DNA from: Echinarachnius parma
Taxonomy: Eukaryota > Echinodermata > Echinoidea > Clypeasteroida > Echinarachniidae
Assembly (NCBI GenBank): GCA_037951105.1
Contig: JBAMJV010003327.1
Coordinates: forward strand, 62,001-126,000
Direction of reading: 5' to 3'
DNA: 64,000 bases
This document shows positions 56,517 through 64,000 of the stretch, piece by piece. The notes below the pieces were generated by a model, which saw only the letters and a program-made list of their open reading frames with translations, had not been told where the DNA came from and searched no databases. Both the position numbers and the translations under genes were made by a program. How positions within the stretch are numbered: the stretch's first letter is position 1; each line of letters starts with the position of its first letter.

Positions 56517-57639
56517 GTACAGTTAATTCGTGCATGGGCAATCAATAAACAAAACATGATGGAAATAAAGATACAGATTATGAAGAAAAAAAGATCATGA
56601 TAAAATAAAGATCAGATGATGACAAACAAGAAAATGTTATGAAAATAAAGATCAAAATGATGAACTAAAGATCGCATGATAATAAAGTAAAGACATGATG
56701 AATGAATAGAGGTAAAACAAAAAGAAAGCACCATGTGAAATGAATATGACATTTTTTGAACATTGACAAAAAATATAAACAAAATGTGACTGATGAATAT
56801 CGAAAAGTGAAGATTAAATGTTGACAAGATTATCTGAAAAGGGAAAGATATAACACGATGAAATTGTCGAGACTATGTAAGGAAAAGAACGGTGATGATG
56901 ATATAAAAGAGAAATCAAAGTCACCGTATGTGATGTATGTGTGTGCGTATGTATATGGTTGTATACATGCATGTAAATATGGTTATGTGTGAGTACGTAT
57001 GGAAGTTGTTTGAGTAACTTAAATCGAATGAAAATTTCTGGAAATTTATCACCCATTAACGAAATTTAATGCACAAACGAGCGATTGCCAAGCTTATCGT
57101 ATTAAATTGAATGCCCATTTGTTGAAAATAGCACCCAATGATGAAATCGAATGCCCATTTGCGAATTTGAAGTTCGCGATTTGAAATTTGAGTGCCCATA
57201 TACGAATATGCATGCTTGGAATATGAATTTGAATGACCAAAGCGACTCCTCCACGAAATTGAATGCACATAAACGAATTTGGGCGCGTAATGTTGGAAAT
57301 TGGCCGGGAAAACCGGGGGAAAACCCATAATACAATAAGTTATTCATCCATAATTCGCTGTTTAAAAATTCCGAAATCTTTAATTTCGTTTTATTCAAAA
57401 TGTGGTTTCGTGCTTACGCGAACACATGTCTCACTTCGTGAAATGCGCGAAATGTGTTTTTTTTAAAGGTAATCTTTAACTCCATTGTGAAAAGTGCGAG
57501 CTGCGGTTTTTTTTATTTTACATTATATGGTTCCTTCAGTTGGTTTTCATTTGTGTGAACTGAAACTGAAATGAATAGACTGAAAAGAAAAATTTCTCCA
57601 ATTTGTACAACTATTCAACAACATCCGGATAAATCGTCG

Positions 57640-58075
57640 TGCATTTCACGAAGTGACACATACCCCGAAAATCCTGTACAAATCCGTATTTAAGTTCTAG
57701 TCACATTTAGCATCTATATGGACTACGGTCTACCATTTAGCCAATTTTCAGATTTGAATTCTGCTTAATTACTGAAATAATTAGATTTACCTAGCGGCAC
57801 GAGCTCAAAAAAGTCGAACCGTGAATTTCACGAACCGGCACACGCGTTAGCGCGCATGCGCGAACATCGCGCGTGCCCGTTCGTGAAATTTCGACTCGAG
57901 CGCCGCTGAGTTTCACGAAGTGACACATACCCCCAAAATCGTATCTAATGTCATATATTGAGTTTTATTCATGTTGAACACCTAAAATTAATTTATTGCC
58001 TACCATTTGGCCGATTTGTAGAATTTAATTCTGCTTAATTAATACTTTATAGCAAAATTAAGGTTATAAATTTAG
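57640..58075 (+). repeat. Flank units of the composite element (between copies A and B)
   Basis: Two diverged units carry CACGAAGTGACACATACCCC, a TCTACCATTTAGCCAATTTT or TACCATTTGGCCGATTTG block, AATTCTGCTTAATTA and GGCACGAGCTCAAAAAAGTC. Within them 57850-57900 is an island of alternating CG-rich sequence. Confidence 0.7.
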
Positions 58076-58083
58076 TTAAAAAA

Positions 58084-58741
58084 CCACTTCGAAAGCCAAA
58101 TTGCTTATCATACAAAATATCATGTCTATCAAGGTATTGCATAAGTCTATTATACATAATTTTCTTAAAAGTCTTTGCAAATACTGATAATAATTAAATT
58201 GGTCTATAGTGTGACATTGTAGTTTTACTTCCCTTCTTAAATACTGGTATTACCTTGGAAACTTTGAGTTTATCTGGAAATACTCCACAATCCAATGAAA
58301 AATTAAAAATATTGCACAAAAGTTGTAATATAAAACAAATTAATTTCTTGAATACAGCAACATTAATATCATCAATCATGGGCTCTTGTTTAATTTCAAG
58401 GTATTAACAACTTCTAAAATATCAACAAATGTTATAGGAGAAACAAAAATCGATTTTTTTTTTTTTTTTTTCTTTTTTCATTCATAAAATATTTAAAATC
58501 ATCATTAACAATTGGCTTATTTTCGACCAATTTGGTTCCTATTGCACTTTTATTAAAATCATCAACAATTTCCTGTTCATTTTCAATAACAACATAATTT
58601 TCTATTAATTGTTTACATTGTTCTTTTGCATTATATTTATTAATTACTTCATTTATTACTTTCCGAGTCTTATTCATATCACCATACACATTTGTGAATT
58701 TATTTACATAAAAATCCCTTTTACTATTTTTAACTTGTGAA
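58084..58741 (-). pseudogene. LINE fragment with 8-bp direct repeats (RT N-terminal part)
   Basis: On the minus strand: MNKTRKVINEVINKYNAKEQ in the linker before RT, SKVIPVFKKGS then HYRPI (RT block 1), one TAA, SVFAKTFKKIMYNRL and LYDKQFGFRSG (RT block 2), where it stops. TTAAAAAA flanks both sides (58076-58083, 58742-58749). It lacks endonuclease, the catalytic FADD box and the LINE 3' end. Jockey/CR1-type. Interrupts a flank unit of the composite element (AAAATTAAGGTTATAAATT on the left, GGCACGAACTTAAAAAGTCC on the right). Confidence 0.8.
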
Positions 58742-58749
58742 TTAAAAAA

Positions 58750-59095
58750 GGCACGAACTTAAAAAGTCCAACTGGGAATTTCACGAAGTGACACATCGCA
58801 TGCCAGATCGCGCGTTCGATGATTTCACGAAGTGACACACATTTGTGTAGCCTCTCTGTGCTTTCATCTTTTATCTGTCAGATTATTATAGGTTTTCCCG
58901 GCCAATTTCATACTTTTCTCACCCAAATTCACACAAGGGTCATTCAAATTCACGCAATTCTTGCTCATGGGCGAATTCGGTCATTCAATTTCACAATTCT
59001 AGCATCCGAATTTGTTAACTGGCACCCCATTTTCAATTTAGAGCAATCAAATTCACTATACGTGCATGCAATTTCATTTCAGGGCACATATTTTG
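58750..59095 (+). mobile_element. Left flank and left arm of composite copy B
   Basis: Nearly identical to 54231-54520: GGCACGAACTTAAAAAGTCC, two TTTCACGAAGTGACACA words, TTTTATCTGTCAGATTATTA and the terminus ATAGGTTTTCCCGGCCAATT at 58888. It holds one extra subrepeat stretch (CAATTCTTGCTCATGGGCG) absent at the same place in A. Confidence 0.85.
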
Positions 59096-59516
59096 GTTGA
59101 TATTCACTTGGTCTAATACCACTTGGTCTAATCATCAGTTCGTCTAACTCCACTTCGGCTAAACCCATTTGGTCTAATCATCACTAGGTCTAATGCCCAT
59201 TTAGGCAATTGCCGTTTCGTCTAATCACCAAATGGGCCAATTGTCACTTCGTCTACTTTTTTTTTCTCGTTTCGTCTATTATCACTTCGTCTAATACCAG
59301 TTCGTCTAATTCTCAGTTAGGCTACTCTTCACTTGGTCTATATGCAATTCGTCTAATTACCGTTTGGTTTATAACCATTTGGTCTATTACCATTTCGTAT
59401 AATACCAATAGGTCTATTTTCCACTTGGTCTAAAAGCAGTTTGTCTAATGCCATTTCGTCTAAACACTATTTCGGCTAATGACCATTTAGTCTAATTCTC
59501 ATTTGGTCTAACGATC
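59096..59516 (+). repeat. 15-16-bp degenerate tandem array, about 26 units
   Basis: Units follow CAYTTSGTCTAATNC with lengths of mostly 15 or 16, for example CACTTGGTCTAATAC, CAGTTCGTCTAACTC, CATTTGGTCTATTAC, CATTTCGTATAATAC. One unit is expanded by a T9 run near 59258-59266. It starts directly where the copy B left arm stops matching copy A. Confidence 0.9.
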
Positions 59517-60960
59517 GCGCACACTGACCTCTGTGATGGCCACCGCCTGCATACCGTATGAAAGATTCCATACATGCCATAGGGCTGTAATTATAGCTCT
59601 ATGGATATTTAGCCACAGCGGTTTCACTAGACGGTTTCACTAGGTTTTTATACTTACTTGTTGTAAATTTAACACAAAATTCAGCAATGTCTCTGCAGTA
59701 GATTATACATATATGCTTACCGTGGTGACTGTTTAATTGTTTATTTTTTGATCGGTACCGCATTCCATGCGGTTCCCTGCAGCAAAAGTTTTGTTGTTCA
59801 TGCATGAACACTGATTATTTTGAATCATATATAAATTGTGCCCTATATTTTGTAACTCTTTATAACCGTTTTTTATTCTATTTTTTAATTTTTTTTAAAT
59901 TTAATTACTTGCACATTTGTTGAAAACTTGTCTCAATATACTTAGTAGGTGAACAGCTGTTTTTGTCTATACTGACTTATGCAAATTTTTGATGGGTTTC
60001 TGCTCTTCACGCGTTTCCCTGTATCGTGCATGAACGTTGATTACCCTGCATCACAGAATGAACTGGGTAGTATTGATGTGTTGCCATGAATGTAGTTCGA
60101 TGGCTGTTGTAGGGTTGAATGATCTTGGGACTCTCCATAAAATTAAAATAAAATAATACAATATATATATATTTTTTTTCTTCTCTTTCTTTTTATGGAG
60201 AGTGTTAGGAGTGTTCAATTTTCTAGTGGCCATTGAATTATATTCATGGCATTATATAATTTTGCATGCATCTTTTTATAATTGTTTTTGTTTTTGATAA
60301 TACTCTAAATTATAGATGCTAAGTAATGCTTGATACTGCATTTGAAAATTGTATTGCTTTTGGTTAATCGTATATACTTATTTACTTGTTTATTTATTAC
60401 TGTTGGTTTTTTTCCTCTTTTTCCTTTGATTAGGTCTAAATGTTATTCTTATGTACATTTGAAATTTGATTGACTTTTGAAAGTTTAATCTCCATATCAA
60501 TTATTTGCTTGATATCTCTTAAGCACTAAGTAGTAAGAAAAAAGAAAAGAGGAAAAAACTCTACAAATTATATTCTTCATCCATATTCTTAATCAATATG
60601 TTTGGTTTATTATCGTGTATCCCCAAACCCTTTTCCCCACAGTTATTAAGAACTTTAGAGTGTTTTTATTATTAATAAATCTCCTTATTCAACCTGTTTA
60701 TTGGGAACTCGCAGGTGGCGCAGTCTCTTGAATGTCAAGTGGCTTGTGTTGTTTGACCTGCGGTTGCTCATTGAAGCCTACGAAGATCTTTGTTATGTTA
60801 ATATCGAGTCTGTGTGTGCGCGTCGTTCTATTTCCTTTCACTTCTGTTTCTGCTTATCCAATACTCGTGCTCACCCTTTGCTACTCTTTAGGTATAAATT
60901 CCTATGCCTTTTTTCATGTCATTTTTGCTCTCTCTGTGTGTCTTTTTTAAATATCGCATG
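59517..60960. other. Interior of composite copy B, unassigned
   Basis: About 1.4 kb of AT-rich sequence with no recognised gene; not obviously shared with copy A. Frames at 60701-60961 have no recognisable domain. Confidence 0.4.
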
Positions 60961-62217
60961 ATGATAAAGTAAAATCTAAACAAATGTGACTGATGAATAT
61001 CGAAAAGTGAAGATTAAATGTTGACCAGATATCTGAAAAGGGAAAGATATAACACGATGAAATTGTCGAGACTATGTAAGGAAAAGAACGGTGATGATGA
61101 TATAATTATATATAAGATAAATCAAAGTCATCGTATGCCATGTATTGTGTGTCTGTATACATGTATATTGTATGTATACATGCATGTAAATATGGCTATG
61201 TGTGAGTACGTATGGATGTTGTTTGAGTAACTTAAATCGAATGAACATTTCTGGATATTTGTCACCCATTTAGGAAATTTAATGCACAAACGAGCGATTG
61301 TCAAGCTTATCGTATTAAATTGAATGCCCATTTGTCGAAAATAGCACCCAATGATGAAATCGAATGCCCATTTCCGAATTTGAAGTTCGCTATTTGACAT
61401 TTGAGTGCCCATATACGAATATGCATGCTCGGAATATGAATTTGAATGACCAAAGAGACTCCTCCACGGCAATTGTGCGAAATAAGGGAGTTCGTAGTTA
61501 GCCCATGGAGCAGTATGACGTCATCGGGTTTTCGGAAGATTGTACCAACATTAAGGCTTTACGCGTACGTTTACGGCACAGCCTGTGACGCACGCATTTA
61601 AAGTACAGAGCTCTATGCAGAATTTCCGCGTGCGTGCGTGAATTCTCTTTGTGTTTCGTTACGTTTGAAAGACCTGACCCCAAAAAAACTCACCTTAATC
61701 CTTAAAATATATCAAATTGAATAAAAATAACCATTCATTTTAATTTTCAAACTTGAAGCCGGCTAAATAATTGTTTTAGAATCAAAATCTGACATCTTTG
61801 CCCGTTTTCAACACTAAAATGGAAACAGTATACACAAATCTACGTATGGGGCCTTTTCGATTTTAACAAAAAGCCCCGATACGAACGTTGGCATTTTGGT
61901 TAAAATCCGAAAATAAATAGAAAAAATTAATTTAAAAAAATCAGTCTTATGTATATGAGATGTCCATTATGACTAATTCAGAAAAACATTTATGACTTCG
62001 AGCCAAATTTCCCATGAAAACTCGTTCCAAATGTGACAATAATTGTACGAAGGTCTATGTGACAACGGGCAATATCGATGTTTTTGGTACAGTGAATTTG
62101 GCGCATGCGCAGTTTGTAACTACGAACTCCCTTATTGAATGCACATACACGTATTTGGGCGCGTAATGTTGGAAATTGGCCGGGAAAACCGGGGGAAAAC
62201 CGGGGGAAAACCCCATA
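60961..62217. mobile_element. Right half of composite copy B
   Basis: Matches 56760-57323 of copy A closely (ATGTGACTGATGAATATCGA, AAGGGAAAGATATAACACGA, GTGAGTACGTATGGA, then the inverted ~21-bp subrepeats) apart from a 648-bp insertion at 61485-62132. It ends AAATTGGCCGGGAAAACC followed by two GGGGGAAAACC repeats, one more than in A. Confidence 0.85.
61485..62132. mobile_element. TA-target MITE inserted in composite copy B
   Basis: Perfect 16-bp terminal inverted repeat AGGGAGTTCGTAGTTA, flanked by TA at 61483-61484 and 62133-62134. Copy A is the empty site (CTCCACGAAATTGAATGCAC). AT-rich interior with CpG-rich ends; no transposase. Confidence 0.85.
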
Positions 62218-62745
62218 GTACAATAAGTTATTCATCCCAAATTCGCTGTTTTATTCAAAATGTGGTTTTGTGCTTACGCGGACAAATGTGTCACTTCGTG
62301 ACATGCGCGAAGAAATTTGTCTTTTTTTAAGGTAATCTTTAACTCCATTGAGAAAAGTGCGAGCTGCGGTTTTTTTTATTTTACATTACATGGTTCCTTC
62401 AGTTGGTTTTCATTTGTGTGAAGTTATAAATAAACTGAAATTAATAGACTGAAAAGAAACAAATTCTCCAATGAGCACTACATCCGGAGAAATGTGAGGT
62501 TTTCTTTTGAGTGGAAATATTTAAATATTCAGGAGCTTGTCCAAAATCGGTCAGTCACTGTCAATCCGGCGAAGCAGCAGGACAGGGAGAAAGGAGCCTT
62601 GTGTGTGTAGCAGAGAAACATTGTAAGTACGCAAAGTATGTTTTATTTTATTTTTTACTACATCTAGCATTAAATGAAAAATTAGCGAAGAAAATAGGAT
62701 TTCTTCAGGTTTCGAAACCGAGACCTCCGGATTGCCAGACCGATA
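62218..62745. other. Right outer flank of composite copy B, then unassigned sequence
   Basis: 62218-62470 matches 57324-57600 (AATTCGCTGTT, CACTTCGTGA, GAAAAGTGCGAGCTGCGG, CATGGTTCCTTCAGTTGG). After 62490 nothing is recognised until the next element. Confidence 0.6.
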
Positions 62746-63025
62746 CCTGGGCCCGATTTCACGATAGGCTCTTAGCTATGTTCGTTTTAACACAAGTCAT
62801 GTCTGATCTACGGACATATGATGGCAATTGTCCTGAACCGTTTCACAAAAGGCTCCTAAGTCCGAAAATCTGGAGTATCGATATTATCGGGCAATTCCGG
62901 AGGCGTTATCATAAAGTTGCTATTAATTGTAACTCCGATTCATGTGACTAAATGCGCAAATCTGATTCGTTGAAATGGTAAAATTATCTGACTTACAATT
63001 AATTATAACTTTCTGCAACGGGGCC
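62746..63025. mobile_element. GGGCCC...GGGGCC foldback relative
   Basis: Left end TGGGCCCGATTTCACGA, right end CTTTCTGCAACGGGGCC. The right half (CATGTGACTAAATGCGCAAA, TTACAATTAATTA) matches the foldback at 463-625. A tail of a longer frame (62511-62951) runs into it and is not supported as a gene. Confidence 0.6.
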
Positions 63026-63604
63026 TATGTCAGTTTCCTATATGCCGTTTGAAATAACATCTAGCATTTGTTAGAAAATGTATTTATAACGTATCTAATT
63101 TATTTATATTTATGCATTACTATTTAGTTTATAATTATGATGATATTTAAGTAATTGTTTTGTTGTTGTAGTGTTACTTTAATTATACAGAAATAAACAT
63201 ATTGAATGGAACAATATTTTGTGAATCATTTCTCCCAGAGTGTTTTTTGGAACAAACATAGAAGGGACAATAATTATTACCATATTTTTTTGTTTGCAAC
63301 CCCGTTTTCCCATGACCAGTTTAATCACGATTCCATGACTCTTCCACATTTCTTAGCGCATTTCCTGAGATTGCACTCATGTCTTCTAGTTACTGTTTTT
63401 ACCTTACTCTAAGTTTAATTTTGTTTTTCTGTTAATAATGTGATTTTTGTTTAATTTGTTTTATAGTGATTTTGTGCATTATGGACTTGTCGATAACAGC
63501 TAGACGGCTGATTTGAGTTTTGATTTCATTTTTTTTAATAAAACAAACACACACTTAATATAAATCAATATGTCAATCGACAAGGGTATCATACTTGTCA
63601 TTAT
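63026..63604. other. Unassigned AT-rich sequence
   Basis: No gene or repeat recognised. Confidence 0.4.
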
Positions 63605-63608
63605 TTAA

Positions 63609-64000
63609 AGGGACAGTACAGTTTTGGTTTAGAAGGCGCTTCAAGAAATATATTTGTTGGGAGGTAATGAAAAACTAAGTGTAATGTTTGAAGAAAAACA
63701 AATTTAAAGACAAAATAAACTGTGTTAGATCACAATTGGTTCGGACACACTTGAAATATTCATAAATATATCCGCTGGAATAAATATTGGGGCCCAACAT
63801 TTATTCAATAATAAATTCCTACACATTTTTAAAAATATCCAAAAATAAATGGCTTTGAAATTGTTTTTTATGATCTCTCTTTTGAATAATTATTTAAACC
63901 AAATGTAACATTCACATTTTGTATAACAAAAAATGTTGAACTTTTCAGTTGTCTGAATGGCGCCCTTTTGTGTAAACGATTGTTTTTTAATGAACACAAC
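63609..64000 (+). mobile_element. TTAA-2 MITE, cut by the window end
   Basis: After TTAA 63605-63608: AGGGACAGTACAGTTTTGG, AGAAGGCGCT, and palindrome arms AATAAAT-A-TTGGG and CCCAA-C-ATTTATT at 63779-63805. Continues past the window. Confidence 0.85.

Larger units (their letters stand above)
54360..57323. mobile_element. Composite element copy A with ~21-bp subrepeat arms
   Basis: Left end ATAGGTTTTCCCGGCCAATT, right end AAATTGGCCGGGAAAACC plus one GGGGGAAAACCC. The left arm is a chain of degenerate 20-23-bp units (CATTCAAATTCACGC, CATCCGAATTCGTTAACTGG, CATGCAATTTCATATCCGGG). The right arm (57040-57313) is the inverted counterpart (CCCATATACGAATATGCATG, CTTGGAATATGAATTTGAATG without a strict frame). 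A third terminus at 54761-54783 shows that a 424-bp foldback nests at the left. The middle is AT-rich, non-coding and holds two later insertions. Confidence 0.7.
53840..62490. mobile_element. Large composite repeat region, two copies of a foldback-type element
   Basis: Copy A (core 54360-57323) and copy B (core 58888-62217) share left and right ends and outer flanks. Outer flanks consist of related units with CACCTAAAATTAATTTA, TACCATTTGGCCGAT, GGCACGAACTTAAAAAGTCC and TTTCACGAAGTGACACA. Later insertions (55053-55605, 55664-56516, 58084-58741, 61485-62132) are listed separately. No transposase is recognisable, so the whole is either non-autonomous or an undescribed type. Confidence 0.7.

Noticed and set aside
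59096-59516. CRISPR-like array
   Set aside because: Units are contiguous 15-16-bp degenerate repeats without unique spacers, and the DNA is eukaryotic.
62511-62951. 146-codon frame
   Set aside because: Its last third lies in a foldback element also found at 463-625, and the first part has no recognised domain.

Overview
This 64 kb window is AT-rich, repeat-dense animal (metazoan) DNA in which I found no intact protein-coding gene. The evidence for an animal genome is two eukaryotic tRNA-Ser(AGA) genes with Pol III terminators, tRNA-derived SINEs, fragments of LINE reverse transcriptase, and many short non-autonomous DNA transposons (MITEs). The repeat style (TTAA-target MITEs, elements with poly-G runs, foldback arms built of short tandem repeats) suggests a marine invertebrate, perhaps an echinoderm or hemichordate. 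That placement is only an inference.

Layout. 1-8 kb: hAT-like elements, two homeodomain-site-rich stretches, a TTAA MITE, a ~220-bp tandem array, a clean 295-bp hAT MITE, and two TTAA MITEs sharing one TTAA. 8-11.1 kb: a tandem tRNA-Ser locus of three units (first tRNA reduced to a 3' stub, second and third identical and apparently intact). 11.4-15.5 kb: TTAA families 1 and 2, abutting and self-nested. 16.4-17.4 kb: a Harbinger-like foldback MITE inserted in the A box of a SINE. 17.7-27.8 kb: poly-G elements, more TTAA MITEs (one nested in another) and a candidate regulatory block at 19.9-20.6 kb. 27.8-29.3 kb: extreme simple sequence. 29.4-43.2 kb: a SINE, several TIR elements, a compact foldback with ~21-bp subrepeats, a 635-bp long-TIR element, and an exact 21-bp array. 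44-52.7 kb: MITEs, LINE fragments, a 96-bp array and a 1.17 kb hAT-like element. 53.5-62.5 kb: the most unusual region, two copies of a 3-kb-class composite element whose arms are degenerate ~20-22-bp repeats, broken up by a TTAA MITE, a hAT element, a LINE fragment, a TA-target MITE and a 15-16-bp array. The window ends inside a TTAA-2 copy.

Nothing here works as a gene pathway. The recoverable story is insertion history: target-site duplications and empty-site comparisons order many of the insertions. Two unrelated TTAA families also carry an internal palindrome whose arms differ between copies yet remain complementary. The open reading frames in the window are explained by simple sequence, tandem repeats with lengths divisible by three, or transposon DNA.
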